From: Oscillospiraceae bacterium
GTDB taxonomy: Bacteria > Bacillota > Clostridia > Oscillospirales > Acutalibacteraceae
Length of the DNA: 64,000 nucleotides
Assembly (NCBI GenBank): GCA_910574935.1
Contig: CAJTCU010000002.1
Span: 186,001-250,000, forward strand
Reading direction: 5' to 3'
Shown: positions 25,951 to 34,973 of the stretch, one piece after another
How the letters are laid out: every line of letters starts with the position of its first letter
Position numbering within the stretch: the stretch's first letter is position 1
The notes under the pieces: generated by a model
Database searches by the model: none
What the model saw: only the letters and a program-made list of their open reading frames with translations
Told to the model about the DNA's origin: nothing
Position numbers and translations under genes: made by a program

Positions 25951-26853
25951 TTATCCCATCACCTTGACCATCACCGCTTTCTGGGCGTGCAGGCGGTTTT
26001 CGGCCTCTTCAAATATATACTGAGCGTTGGCCTCAAAGACCTCTTCGCTAATCTCTTCTCCCCGGTGGGCAGGCAGGCAATGCTGCACCATGGCGTCTGG
26101 TTTGGCCTGGGCCATTAGGGCAGCGTCTACGCAGTAGCCTTTAAAAGCAGCCTCCCGCTTGGCCCGCTCTTCCTCCTGGCCCATGGAAGTCCACACGTCG
26201 GTAATCACCACATCCGCGTCCTTAGCAGCCTCCATCGGGGAATCCGTGAGGGTAAAGCGGTCATATTGGGCGGCAAACTCTAAAATTTCCTGGGGCGGGC
26301 GGTAGCCCTCCGGACAGGCCACAGAAACCGCCATGCCTACTTTCAGACCGCCGACAATCAGGGAGTTCATCATATTGTTTCCATCGCCGATAAAGCACAT
26401 TTTTAGCCCCTCCAAGGAGCCCTTGAATTCCCGAATGGTCATTAGGTCCGCCAGCACCTGGCAGGGGTGGCAGAAGTCGGTGAGTCCGTTGATCACCGGC
26501 ACACTTCCGTACTTTGCAAGGTCCTCCACCTCGTCCTGGCCAAAGGTACGGATCATAATTCCGTCTACATAGCGGGAGAGCACCCGGGCGGTATCCTGCA
26601 CCGGCTCGCCCCGGCCAATCTGGGAGCCCTCTGAGGCCAGCACCACGGCGTAGCCCCCCAGCTGATTAATACCCACCTCAAAAGAAACCCGGGTGCGGGT
26701 AGAGGATTTCTCGAAGATCATGCCCAGGCACTTGCCCTTGAGCAAGTGGTGTTTAATGCCGTGTTTGGTCTCATATTTCAGTTGGTCTGCCAGATTCAGT
26801 ACCTCAATAATCTCCTCGCCGGTCATATCCAGCAGCTTTAGTAAATGCTTCAT
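25951..26853 (-). CDS. argF: Ornithine carbamoyltransferase
   Basis: 300 aa. Makes citrulline from ornithine and carbamoyl phosphate. Motifs: SSTRTRVSFEVG (carbamoyl phosphate binding, about 49-60), HPCQVLADL (about 128), the ornithine-binding loop VWTSMGQEEER and HCLPAHRGEEI near the C-terminus. It is the last gene of the arginine operon, 11 bp after argD. Confidence 0.96.
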   Translation of the reverse strand: MKHLLKLLDMTGEEIIEVLNLADQLKYETKHGIKHHLLKGKCLGMIFEKSSTRTRVSFEVGINQLGGYAVVLASEGSQIGRGEPVQDTARVLSRYVDGIMIRTFGQDEVEDLAKYGSVPVINGLTDFCHPCQVLADLMTIREFKGSLEGLKMCFIGDGNNMMNSLIVGGLKVGMAVSVACPEGYRPPQEILEFAAQYDRFTLTDSPMEAAKDADVVITDVWTSMGQEEERAKREAAFKGYCVDAALMAQAKPDAMVQHCLPAHRGEEISEEVFEANAQYIFEEAENRLHAQKAVMVKVMG

Positions 26854-26864
26854 GCTACACTCTC

Positions 26865-28031
26865 CTATTCTTGAATGACCCGGGCGAAAATCTCCAGCCC
26901 CTGGTCGATATCCTCTTTTGTAATGGTCAGCGGTGGCAAAAAGCGCACCAGGTCCTTGGCGGTGAGCACCAAAAGGCCCTCTTGGGCGCAGCGCGTCAAA
27001 ACCTCATGGGCGTCGCCGCTTTTCAGCTTGATGCCCAGCATCAGCCCTTTACCGCGGACAAAGTCTACCTGGGGCAGGGCAGCCAGCTTTTCCCGGAAAT
27101 ACTGGCCCTTCTCCTCTACTTCCTTTAGAAAAGCTGGGTTTGCCACCCGCCGCACCACTTCTCTGGCCCCGGCGCAGACCACCGGGTTTCCGCCAAAGGT
27201 AGAGCCCTGCTGGCCGGGCTTTAGCAGGTCCCGCAGTTTCTCCCCCACCAGGCAGGCCCCAATGGGCAGCCCCCCGGCCAGGCCTTTGGCCGAGGTGGCC
27301 ACGTCCGGCACAATGCCAAAGCCCTGGTAGCTGTAAAAGCTGCCGGTACGCCCCACACCGGTTTGTACCTCGTCCATCATCAGCAGCACGTCCCGCTGGT
27401 CGCACAGCTGCCGCAGGCCCTGGACGAACTCCGGCTCCATGGGCACCACGCCGCCCTCGCCCTGAACGGTCTCCATCAGCACCGCGCACACCGAGCCGTC
27501 CAGCAGTTGGTCCACTGCCCTCAAGTCGCCGCCCTGAGCGTAGAGGAAGCCTTCTGTAATGGGCAGAAAGTCCTTATGAAAAGCCTCCTGCCCGGTAGCC
27601 GCCAGGGTGGTCAGGGTGCGGCCATGGAAAGAGTTCACCAGGGTAACAATCTTATTTGCGCCCCGCTTTTCTCCATACTTTCGGGCAATTTTGATGGCGC
27701 ACTCGTTGGCCTCGGCCCCGGAATTGCAGAAAAACGCCTGGGCCATTCCCGCCGCCGCGCATAGCTCCTGGGCCAAAGCCGTGTTCTGGGGCGAATAATA
27801 ATAATTGCACAGGTGTTGCAGGGTCCCAGCCTGTTCTGCCACAGCGCCCGCCCACTGGGGGTCGCTGTAGCCAAGACTGTTCACACCAATGCCTGAAGTG
27901 AAGTCAATGTATTCCTTGCCCTCCACATCCCAGGCCCGGGCATTTTTGCCCTTCACCAGGGCCGCGTCCACCCGGCCGTAGGTGTGCATAATATAGGCTT
28001 GATCTTGGTCTTTTATCTCTTGAAAGGTCAT
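26865..28031 (-). CDS. argD: Acetylornithine aminotransferase
   Basis: 388 aa from the ATG at 28031 behind AAAAGGAG; the open frame upstream to 28217 overlaps the DUF3795 gene and has no binding site. Class III PLP aminotransferase: FTSGIGVNSLGYSDP, NSGAEANECAIKIAR, NSFHGRTL, LLMMDEVQTGVGRTG and the lysine motif TSAKGLAGGLPIGACL. Converts N-acetylglutamate semialdehyde to N-acetylornithine. Confidence 0.95.
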   Translation of the reverse strand: MTFQEIKDQDQAYIMHTYGRVDAALVKGKNARAWDVEGKEYIDFTSGIGVNSLGYSDPQWAGAVAEQAGTLQHLCNYYYSPQNTALAQELCAAAGMAQAFFCNSGAEANECAIKIARKYGEKRGANKIVTLVNSFHGRTLTTLAATGQEAFHKDFLPITEGFLYAQGGDLRAVDQLLDGSVCAVLMETVQGEGGVVPMEPEFVQGLRQLCDQRDVLLMMDEVQTGVGRTGSFYSYQGFGIVPDVATSAKGLAGGLPIGACLVGEKLRDLLKPGQQGSTFGGNPVVCAGAREVVRRVANPAFLKEVEEKGQYFREKLAALPQVDFVRGKGLMLGIKLKSGDAHEVLTRCAQEGLLVLTAKDLVRFLPPLTITKEDIDQGLEIFARVIQE

Positions 28032-28123
28032 AAAACCGCTCCTTTTCTTCCTTCCATAGGAAGTCAACGTCTGCTCCGGCCACTCTTTGCGCCGTCCTGC
28101 CGCATTGAGCGGCAAAGCAGGTT

Positions 28124-28366
28124 CTATAAACGCCGCAGGTTGTCGATACGCTCCGGGTTTTCCGCCGCCGCCCATTCCTTCAGCTTGCCGCAGGGGAACT
28201 GGGGGCATTTGCCGCAATGCTCCTGCTCTTTTTCCGCATTGCAGGCGTACAGCTCACAGGCCCCCCAGAACACCTGGCCCTGAATGGCTTTGCACCCAGC
28301 GCAGTTTTGCTCTTCTCTAAATTTGCAGGCACCGCAGTCTATGCCGCAGACACTGCAATTTGCCAT
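28124..28366 (-). CDS. Small Cys-rich DUF3795 protein
   Basis: 80 aa with twelve cysteines, arranged as CSVCGIDCGACKF, CAGCK, CELYAC and CGKCPQFPC, the pattern of DUF3795 proteins, which are presumed to bind zinc or another metal. No function is known. It sits within the arginine operon between argB (11-bp gap) and argD, so it is co-transcribed. A role in arginine synthesis is not implied by the sequence. Confidence 0.82.
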   Translation of the reverse strand: MANCSVCGIDCGACKFREEQNCAGCKAIQGQVFWGACELYACNAEKEQEHCGKCPQFPCGKLKEWAAAENPERIDNLRRL

Positions 28367-28377
28367 TCTTTCTCTCC

Positions 28378-29229
28378 TTAATAAAACATGGTGCCTATGC
28401 CTTCGTCGGTAAACAGCTCCACTAAAATGGAGTGGGCGATGCGCCCGTCGATGATATGGGCCCGGCCCACGCCCCTGCGCACCGCGTCCACGCAGCAGTC
28501 GATTTTGGGAATCATGCCGCCTTTGATGATCCCTTCTTTTTTCAGGCGGCGCACGTCGCTGACATTAACCACTGGGATAATGCTGGCCTCATCCTCCTTG
28601 TCCCGCAGCAGGCCCCGGACATCGGTCATCAAAATCAGTTTCATGGCCCCCAGCTCGGCGGCAATACGGGCGGCGGCGATGTCCGCGTTGATGTTGTACA
28701 CCTCACCATGGTAGCCGGCGGCCACTGTGGAGACAATGGGTACATACCCGTTCCTGGCGGCGTCCCGGATAATATCCGCGTTCACCTCCCGGATCTCTCC
28801 CACAAAGCCCAGGTCCTCCTCCAGCCGGTCGGCCTTGAGCAGCGAGCCGTCCAGGCCGCACAGGCCGATGGCCTTGCCCCCGGCGTTTTCCAAAAGCTGC
28901 ACCAGGTCCTTATTTACCTTGCCGGCCAGCACCTGCTGTACGATATCCATGGTCTCCTGGTCTGTGTAGCGCAGGCCCCCCACAAATTTGCTCTCTTTGC
29001 CAATTTTGTCCAGCATGGCGTTGATCTCCGGCCCGCCGCCGTGGACCAGCACCACGTTGATGCCCACTAGCTGCATTAGCACAATGTCGCTCATCACGGC
29101 GCTTTTCAGCCCGTCGTCCAGCATGGCGTTGCCGCCGTATTTTACCACCACGGTGGCTCCGGCATATTTTTTGATATACGGCAGGGCCTGTACCAGGATA
29201 TTGGCCCGCTCACTATTGGATATTTGCAT
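28378..29229 (-). CDS. argB: Acetylglutamate kinase
   Basis: 283 aa amino acid kinase fold. Phosphorylates N-acetylglutamate. Motifs: VVVKYGGNAML (about 26-36), VLVHGGGPEINAML, GYVPIVSTVA, NINADIAAARIAAEL, LMTDVRGLL and GGMIPKIDCC. The upstream part of the operon is separated from it by a small membrane gene and two repeats. Confidence 0.96.
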   Translation of the reverse strand: MQISNSERANILVQALPYIKKYAGATVVVKYGGNAMLDDGLKSAVMSDIVLMQLVGINVVLVHGGGPEINAMLDKIGKESKFVGGLRYTDQETMDIVQQVLAGKVNKDLVQLLENAGGKAIGLCGLDGSLLKADRLEEDLGFVGEIREVNADIIRDAARNGYVPIVSTVAAGYHGEVYNINADIAAARIAAELGAMKLILMTDVRGLLRDKEDEASIIPVVNVSDVRRLKKEGIIKGGMIPKIDCCVDAVRRGVGRAHIIDGRIAHSILVELFTDEGIGTMFY

Positions 29230-29250
29230 ATCTGTCCACCTTTTCTTGAT

Positions 29251-29562
29251 TCATTCCATCCAAGCCATTACCAGTGCGGCCACAACTACAGCGTAAAGGG
29301 CCATCACTACCAAGTTGGCGGCCACTCCCCCCAAGAGCAGCCTGCGCCACAGCTTCGCCGTTTTCCGCCGGGTGACAAAATGACAGGCTATTCCCAGCAG
29401 CAGAAAGACCGCCGTGACGATTACAAAAGCGGGCTCTAGAAAAACCAGGCCCATAGCGACGATAAGCAGGACTACAAATGTCGCGAAATTCCCATACAGC
29501 AACACGGCCATCACCGCTGCCGGCAAGTCCCATATGCTTTGAATAATCGTTCTTTTGCTCAT
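29251..29562 (-). CDS. Small membrane protein, unknown
   Basis: 103 aa from the ATG at 29562 behind AAAGGAG. Four likely membrane helices (about 10-30, 33-57, 72-88 and 85-102) with a basic loop VTRRKTAKLWRR. No recognised domain. A broken paralogue lies 370 bp upstream on the same strand, beyond two repeats, so the gene was once duplicated in tandem between argJ and argB. Confidence 0.65.
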   Translation of the reverse strand: MSKRTIIQSIWDLPAAVMAVLLYGNFATFVVLLIVAMGLVFLEPAFVIVTAVFLLLGIACHFVTRRKTAKLWRRLLLGGVAANLVVMALYAVVVAALVMAWME

Positions 29563-29596
29563 GGCTGCTCCTTTCATTCAAGCCGCTTTCTATATC

Positions 29597-29761
29597 TAGG
29601 GCTTGTTTAAAAAATCGGAAATACCGTCTCTATGCCCCATACGGGCGGATTTCTGTGTCAAAAGTTCTCGAAACACAAAAGTATTCCTTGCGGTCTTCTC
29701 CTTACAGCCACCTCGTCTTAAGCAAAAATCCGGCACTTTCTCTATTTTCAAACAAGGCCTA
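29597..29761 (-). repeat. MITE family B, copy 4, part of a C-B dimer
   Basis: 165 bp with TA at both ends. Left terminus GGGCTTGTTTAAAAAATCGG, right terminus TATTTTCAAACAAGGCC. The right-hand TA is shared with the family C copy at 29760. Interior diverged from other copies. It lies inside the arginine operon. Confidence 0.85.
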
Positions 29762-29928
29762 GAGTCTGTTTGAAAAAGCCGAAACACGGTCTGTTTTGCC
29801 CAGAAACGGCGGCTTCGGCGTCAAAAATCCTGGAAAGGCGCCAGCATTTCTTGCGGTTATTTCCTGGAACCCACTTATTTCTGAGCATAAATAAATCCAG
29901 CATTTCTCCCATTTTAAAACAGACTCTA
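29760..29928 (-). repeat. MITE family C, copy 2 (long form)
   Basis: 169 bp with TA at both ends and the same termini as copy 1. It contains an extra 55 bp lying between two copies of the 11-mer CCAGCATTTCT. The short copies at 25676 and 43926 keep only one 11-mer, consistent with deletion between direct repeats. It cuts the 3' end of a small membrane-protein paralogue. Confidence 0.88.
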
Positions 29929-30189
29929 GGCCATCGGCTGCGAAAAAACATAGGAAGGAAGCCGAAGCCCCCATATTTACCGCGGCGCCGCCCAGCAGCC
30001 ACAGTTTCTCAGCCCGGCGCCGGCTTATCAGATCGACCAAAACACGCCCAGCGGGAAGAGAATGCCAGTTAAGGCAACCAATGACAGTAAGAAAGCACTG
30101 GTAAAAAGGGCGAGCACCGCAGTGATTGCGACTATATACAGCAGCGCGGCCATGATAATCACCACCGAGTCCCAGCCGCTAGGGCTTCT
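29929..30189 (-). pseudogene. Broken paralogue of the 29251-29562 membrane protein
   Basis: Minus-strand translation from about 30174 gives WDSVVIIMAALLYIVAITAVL and on to PLGVFWSI, then a TGA. In another frame it continues as DLISRRRAEKLWLLGGAAVN before ending in the family C repeat. This parallels the intact neighbour (WDLPAAVMAVLLYG... VTRRKTAKLWRRLLLGGVAAN). One frameshift, a missing start and a 3' end replaced by the repeat show that it is dead. Confidence 0.75.
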
Positions 30190-30193
30190 CCTC

Positions 30194-31411
30194 TCAGGTC
30201 CGATAGTCCGCGTTAATCTTCACATATTCATAGGTCAGGTCACAGCCATAGGCTTCGGCGCACACATCCCCCGCGTGCAGGTCGATAACGGAGACAATCT
30301 CCTCTTCCTTCAGCACCTCCAGGGCCAGCTCTTCCGAGAACTCCGCGCCCATGCCATCCTTCACCACCTGCACACTGCCCTTCGCGGACTGAAAGAGAAT
30401 GTCAATCTTCTCCACCTCCACCTGGGCCCCAGAGTAGCCCACCGCGCACATAGCCCGGCCTCCGGCGTTGGCGTCCGCGCCGAACATGGCCGCCTTGAAC
30501 AGGTTGGAGCTGGACACGCTGCGGGCCACGGTGCGGGCGGTTTGCAGGTCCTTGGCGTTCTGCACCCGGCAGGTCACCAGCTTGCTGGCCCCCTCGCCGT
30601 CCCGGGCCATCATCTTGGCCAGACTGCGGCCCACGGCCTCCAGCGCGGCCACAAAGGCGTCGTAGTCCTCCCCTTCGGCGGTTATTTCCGGGTTGCCGGC
30701 GGCTCCATTGGCCAGCACCAGGAAGGTGTCGTTGGTAGAGGTGTCCCCGTCCACGCTGATCATATTAAAGGTGGCGTCCGCCGCAGCCTTCACCGCCTTT
30801 TGCAGCAGCTCCGGGGCAATAGCGCAATCGCTGGTGACAAAACACAGCATGGTGGCCATATTAGGGTGGATCATCCCGCTGCCCTTGGAAATACCGCCAA
30901 TCTTCGCCTCCTTGCCCCCCACGATGAACCGTACCGCCGCCTCCTTGGCAAAGGTGTCGGTGGTCATAATAGCCGTGGCCGCCGCGTGGGAGCCCTGTGG
31001 GCTCAGGGCGTCCTTCAGGGCCTGGGCCGCGTTCTCAATGGGCTCAATGGGAATAGAGGGGCCAATCACCCCGGTAGAGGCCACCGCCACGTCCATGGGG
31101 GCGATGTCCAGCACCCGGGCGGCAATACCGCACATAGCCCGGGCCTTTTCTATGCCGTCGGGGGCACAGGTATTGGCAATGCCGGAGTTACAGATTACCG
31201 CCCGTGCCCTGCCATCGGCAATATTTTCCCTAGTCACGGTAATGGGGGCGCCCTTTACCAGGTTTTGGGTGTATACCGCCGCCGCCGCGCAGTCCCGGTC
31301 GCTGAAAATCAGGGCCAGGTCCGGCTTGGTCTTGTTTTTGCGGATACCGCAGTGCAGCCCGCTGGCGGAAAATCCCTCCGCGGCAGTCACGCCGCCTTCT
31401 ATAAATTCCAT
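30194..31411 (-). CDS. argJ: Glutamate N-acetyltransferase / acetylornithine deacetylase
   Basis: 405 aa from the ATG at 31411 behind GAGGAG; an upstream start at 31432 would overlap that site. Bifunctional ornithine acetyltransferase of the cyclic arginine pathway. The self-cleavage site is MIHPNMATMLCF, with Thr as the nucleophile at the new N-terminus. AVICNSGIANTCAP and SVDGDTSTNDT are further family motifs. No argA or argE is seen, consistent with ArgJ recycling the acetyl group. Confidence 0.96.
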   Translation of the reverse strand: MEFIEGGVTAAEGFSASGLHCGIRKNKTKPDLALIFSDRDCAAAAVYTQNLVKGAPITVTRENIADGRARAVICNSGIANTCAPDGIEKARAMCGIAARVLDIAPMDVAVASTGVIGPSIPIEPIENAAQALKDALSPQGSHAAATAIMTTDTFAKEAAVRFIVGGKEAKIGGISKGSGMIHPNMATMLCFVTSDCAIAPELLQKAVKAAADATFNMISVDGDTSTNDTFLVLANGAAGNPEITAEGEDYDAFVAALEAVGRSLAKMMARDGEGASKLVTCRVQNAKDLQTARTVARSVSSSNLFKAAMFGADANAGGRAMCAVGYSGAQVEVEKIDILFQSAKGSVQVVKDGMGAEFSEELALEVLKEEEIVSVIDLHAGDVCAEAYGCDLTYEYVKINADYRT

Positions 31412-31469
31412 GATAAATTCTCCTCGCTCCATAGCGTTAGATTTCTTTTTTATGCCTGTTATCCATCCC

Positions 31470-32510
31470 CTAAAACGCCGGGGGAACCAGCCGAAGGCCC
31501 ATAGTCTCTTCCAGGCCGAAAGCCAGGTTCATGTTCTGCACCGCCTGTCCCGCCGCGCCCTTGACCATATTGTCAATGGCCGAGATACCGATAAAGGTGC
31601 CGGTGCGGGGGTCTGTGAACAAGGACACATCACAGAAATTGGTGTAGCGCACATTTTTCACATTGGCCACCTGGCCCTCTGGCAGCAGACGGATAAAGGA
31701 CTCGTCCCGGTACTGGTCCTCATAGGCCTCTCGCAGCTGCCGAGGGGTGGCTCCAGGCTTCAGCCTGGCATAGCAGGTGGCTAGAATGCCCCGGTTGATG
31801 GGCAGCAGGTGGGGTACAAAGGTCAGCTTCACATCCTGGCCGGTAAGTTTGGCCACAGTCTGCTCGATCTCCGGGGTGTGCCGGTGGGCGGCCACCTTGT
31901 AGGCGGTAAAGCTCTCGTTAAGTTCTGGGTAATGGTTGGACTGGGTAGGCTTTCGGCCCGCGCCGGTGACCCCGGACTTACAGTCCGCGATAATGCCCTG
32001 GGCCTCAATCAGGCCCGCTTTCAGCGCCGGGGCCAGGGCCAGGGGCACCGCCGTGGTGTAGCAGCCTGGGTTGGCGATCAGCCGCTTGCCCTTCATGTTC
32101 TCCCGAAACAGCTCCGGCAGGCCGTACACCGCCTGGGCGTGCAAGCTCTTGTCCGTGTAAGAGCCGCCGTACCACTCTTGGTAGGCCTCCTCGTTCTCTA
32201 AGCGGAAGTCCGCGCCCATGTCAATAAAGACCTTGCCCTTTTCCATACACTCTGCCGCCAGATCTTGAGAGAGTCCATGGGGCAGCGCCGCAAAGACCAC
32301 GTCGCTCTTCTCTACCACCTGCTCCTGCTCCCCGCAGACCATATCGCAGATCTGATAATAGGCCGGGTATACTTGGCTAAGAGCCATGCCCTGAAAGCTG
32401 ACCGAGCTGACCGCCGCCAGCTGGGCCTGGGGGTGGCCCAGAATCAGCCGGCAGATCTCCGCCCCGGCATAGCCGGTAGCCCCCACAACCCCTACTTTTA
32501 TCTTCTCCAT
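31470..32510 (-). CDS. argC: N-acetyl-gamma-glutamyl-phosphate reductase
   Basis: 346 aa from the ATG at 32510 behind AAAGGA. The N-terminal NADP-binding motif is VGVVGATGYAGAEICRLI, and the catalytic Cys motif is ANPGCYTTAVPLALAP. The open frame reaching 32612 lies inside argH and is not used. The gene begins 2 bp after the argH stop, so translation is probably coupled. Confidence 0.96.
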   Translation of the reverse strand: MEKIKVGVVGATGYAGAEICRLILGHPQAQLAAVSSVSFQGMALSQVYPAYYQICDMVCGEQEQVVEKSDVVFAALPHGLSQDLAAECMEKGKVFIDMGADFRLENEEAYQEWYGGSYTDKSLHAQAVYGLPELFRENMKGKRLIANPGCYTTAVPLALAPALKAGLIEAQGIIADCKSGVTGAGRKPTQSNHYPELNESFTAYKVAAHRHTPEIEQTVAKLTGQDVKLTFVPHLLPINRGILATCYARLKPGATPRQLREAYEDQYRDESFIRLLPEGQVANVKNVRYTNFCDVSLFTDPRTGTFIGISAIDNMVKGAAGQAVQNMNLAFGLEETMGLRLVPPAF

Positions 32511-32512
32511 CC

Positions 32513-33898
32513 CTAATATTCCTTTCTCTCCAGCAGCTTTTGTACCAGCGCGGCCTGAGCCCGCACATTTTCTGGGGCGGGCCCGCCCGGCACTTTGCGA
32601 TCTCGGACGCACTTTTCTAAAGAAATTGCCTGATAAACTTCCTGGTCAAAGCGTTCGCACACCTTCTGGTATTCCTCCAGGGGCAGGGTCTCCAGGGTCA
32701 GACCACGGTCAATGCACAAGGCGACCAGCTCCCCGGTGATTTTATAGGCGTCCCGGAAAGGCAGCCCCTTCTCGGCCACCAGATAGTCGGCGCAGTCTGT
32801 AGCGTTGATAAAGCCTCCCGCCGCCGCCGCCCGCATATTGTCCCCCAGCACGGTCATGGTCTCCAGCATGGGAGTCAGTGGGGTTAAACAGAGCTTGAGG
32901 GTATCCACCGCGTCGAATACCGCCTCTTTGTCCTCCTGCATGTCCTTGTTATAGGCCAGGGGCAAACCCTTCATCATGGTCAGCAGGCCCATCAAGTCGC
33001 CAAACACCCGGCCAGATTTCCCTCGGATCAGCTCCGCCAGGTCCGGGTTTTTCTTCTGGGGCATAATGCTGGACCCCGTGCAGTAGGCATCGTCCAGTTC
33101 AATAAATTTAAATTCCCAGGAACACCACAGCACCAGCTCCTCGCACAGGCGCGAGAGGTGCACCATGGTCATGGACGCGGCAAACGCAATCTCCGCGCAA
33201 AAATCCCGGTCAGAGACCCCGTCCAGGCTATTCCGGCTTACCAGAGAAAATCCCAGCAGCTGGGCGGTGCGCTCCCGGTCCAGGGGATAGGTGGTGCCCG
33301 CCAGGGCCCCGCTGCCCAGGGGACACACATCCATGCGCTTCATAGCGTCCTGGAACCGAGACAGGTCCCGCAGGTACATCTCGGCATAGGCCATCAGGTG
33401 GTGGCCAAAGGTCACGGGCTGGGCGCGCTGCATATGGGTATAGCCGGGCATTACAATCTCGCTGTAGCACTCCGCTTTTTGACAGAGCATCCGAACTAGC
33501 CCTTCCAGCTGGCCCATCAGGCCGGCGCAGTCCTCCCGCAGGGTCAGGCGAATGTCCAAGGCCACCTGGTCGTTGCGGCTGCGGCCGGTATGCAGGCGCT
33601 TGCCCGCGTCCCCCAGCCGGGCGGTAAGCTCCGCCTCCACAAAAGTGTGGATGTCCTCGGCGTCCGGGTCAATGGCCAGGGCGCCGCTCTCAACATCGTC
33701 CCGAATCTTTCCCAGTTCCACACAGATCTTCATGCTCTCGCTCTCGTCAATAATGCCCTGCTTCCCCAGCATGGTGGCGTGGGCAATGCTGCCTTCTATG
33801 TCCTGCCGGAGCATCCGGCTATCAAAGGCAATGCTGGAATTAAAGTCGTTGGTCTTGGGGTCAGCCTCTTTCTTAAAACGGCCCTTCCACAGCTTCAT
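32513..33898 (-). CDS. argH: Argininosuccinate lyase
   Basis: 461 aa. Splits argininosuccinate into arginine and fumarate. It has the superfamily signature GSSIMPQKKNPDLAEL, the N-terminal KLWKGRF and HTGRSRNDQVALDIRL. Its start overlaps the Nudix gene stop by 4 bp (33895-33898). Confidence 0.97.
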   Translation of the reverse strand: MKLWKGRFKKEADPKTNDFNSSIAFDSRMLRQDIEGSIAHATMLGKQGIIDESESMKICVELGKIRDDVESGALAIDPDAEDIHTFVEAELTARLGDAGKRLHTGRSRNDQVALDIRLTLREDCAGLMGQLEGLVRMLCQKAECYSEIVMPGYTHMQRAQPVTFGHHLMAYAEMYLRDLSRFQDAMKRMDVCPLGSGALAGTTYPLDRERTAQLLGFSLVSRNSLDGVSDRDFCAEIAFAASMTMVHLSRLCEELVLWCSWEFKFIELDDAYCTGSSIMPQKKNPDLAELIRGKSGRVFGDLMGLLTMMKGLPLAYNKDMQEDKEAVFDAVDTLKLCLTPLTPMLETMTVLGDNMRAAAAGGFINATDCADYLVAEKGLPFRDAYKITGELVALCIDRGLTLETLPLEEYQKVCERFDQEVYQAISLEKCVRDRKVPGGPAPENVRAQAALVQKLLERKEY

Positions 33899-34449
33899 AC
33901 CCTGTCCTCTCCCATCAAAAAATCAAGCTCCCGGCTCTTTGGCCGGCCTATGAAATTCAGGAATGCCTCTCGGTAGTCTTGCAGATGGTCTGTTAGCGAG
34001 GGGGCAAAGGCCCCTTCCCTGGCCATTTGTACAAACTCCGCAAAGCTCGCCCACCGCGCCCCACAGGTCTCCCCCTTTTGAAAGCGCACCTGGTCCAGCT
34101 CCACTTCCATGCGCACGCCATAGTCCCGCCCCAGATAGGGCCAGAAACAAGAACTTCCCAAAAGGGTGATCTGTTCCTCTGTAACGGCCAAGCCGGTCTC
34201 CTCATGCAGCTCACGCACCACCGCATGAACCGGGGGCTCCCCCGCCCGCACATGGCCCGCGGGGTTCTCCCATTTTCCTGGGGCATATTTCTTTTTCAGG
34301 CTGCGGCGGGTCAGGAAAATCCTGCCGCTTTTGTCCACGATCCAGATTCCCACCGCCATTCGGTATTCTTCCGGGCCCAGGGGGGCGTCCTTGTCCCGGA
34401 CAGCGCCGGTGGGGACGCCGTTTTTGTCATAAATATCGATTTGTTCCAT
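33895..34449 (-). CDS. Nudix hydrolase
   Basis: 184 aa. A perfect Nudix box: GHVRAGEPPVHAVVRELHEE followed by TGL (about residues 65-87). The N-terminus (DIYDKNGVPTGAVRDKDAPL) resembles isopentenyl-diphosphate isomerase-like and YfcD-type Nudix proteins. The substrate is probably a nucleoside diphosphate derivative or a related pyrophosphate but is not evident. It lies within the arginine operon between a GNAT gene and argH, overlapping argH by 4 bp. Confidence 0.88.
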   Translation of the reverse strand: MEQIDIYDKNGVPTGAVRDKDAPLGPEEYRMAVGIWIVDKSGRIFLTRRSLKKKYAPGKWENPAGHVRAGEPPVHAVVRELHEETGLAVTEEQITLLGSSCFWPYLGRDYGVRMEVELDQVRFQKGETCGARWASFAEFVQMAREGAFAPSLTDHLQDYREAFLNFIGRPKSRELDFLMGEDRV

Positions 34450-34460
34450 GATAAATCCTT

Positions 34461-34973
34461 TTACAGCACTTTTTCAAACTCACAGCGGTAGGGCGAAAAA
34501 CCCAGTTTCTTATGCATTGCCAAAGAGGCCGCGTTCTTAAAACCCGTTCCAGCCCGAAGCACCGCCGCCCCCTGCTCCTTGGCCCAAGCCCCGGCATAAG
34601 CGTACAGCTCTCTGGCCAGTCCGATCCGGCGCAGTTCCGGCTCAATGTAGATCTCCCGGACCTCTCCAAAAGCGAATCCGGACTCGCAGTCCTTCTCAAA
34701 TACCGCCCAAAAGTAGCCGGCGCGCCGTCCGTCCTCCAACTCCAGTCTCTCGGCCAAAGCCCGCCCGTCCTGAACCGTTGTCTGTAGGGCCCAGTAGAAG
34801 CCTTGCACCTGGCTCTTCAGGCTAAACCATTGCCCGCGATAGTCCTCATAGCTCTTTTCTCTCATCCATGGGGTTTCACACGCATAGTTGACCCGGCAGT
34901 GGCATTCCAGCACGTACTCCCGATCTTTTTCAAAGTCGATCTTCCTGTGAATCAACCTACCGCTACTTATCAT
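34461..34973 (-). CDS. GNAT family N-acetyltransferase
   Basis: 170 aa. Motif A is [22 protein letters not shown] (split here as [10 protein letters not shown] and [10 protein letters not shown]) and motif B is [18 protein letters not shown]. The start overlaps the end of argG by 11 bp. Substrate unknown; its place in the arginine operon is not proof of a role in it. Confidence 0.85.
   Translation of the reverse strand: MISSGRLIHRKIDFEKDREYVLECHCRVNYACETPWMREKSYEDYRGQWFSLKSQVQGFYWALQTTVQDGRALAERLELEDGRRAGYFWAVFEKDCESGFAFGEVREIYIEPELRRIGLARELYAYAGAWAKEQGAAVLRAGTGFKNAASLAMHKKLGFSPYRCEFEKVL

Noticed and set aside
30062-31504. Plus-strand ORF of 480 codons opposite argJ
   Set aside because: Antisense shadow of argJ in GC-rich DNA; no protein family features.
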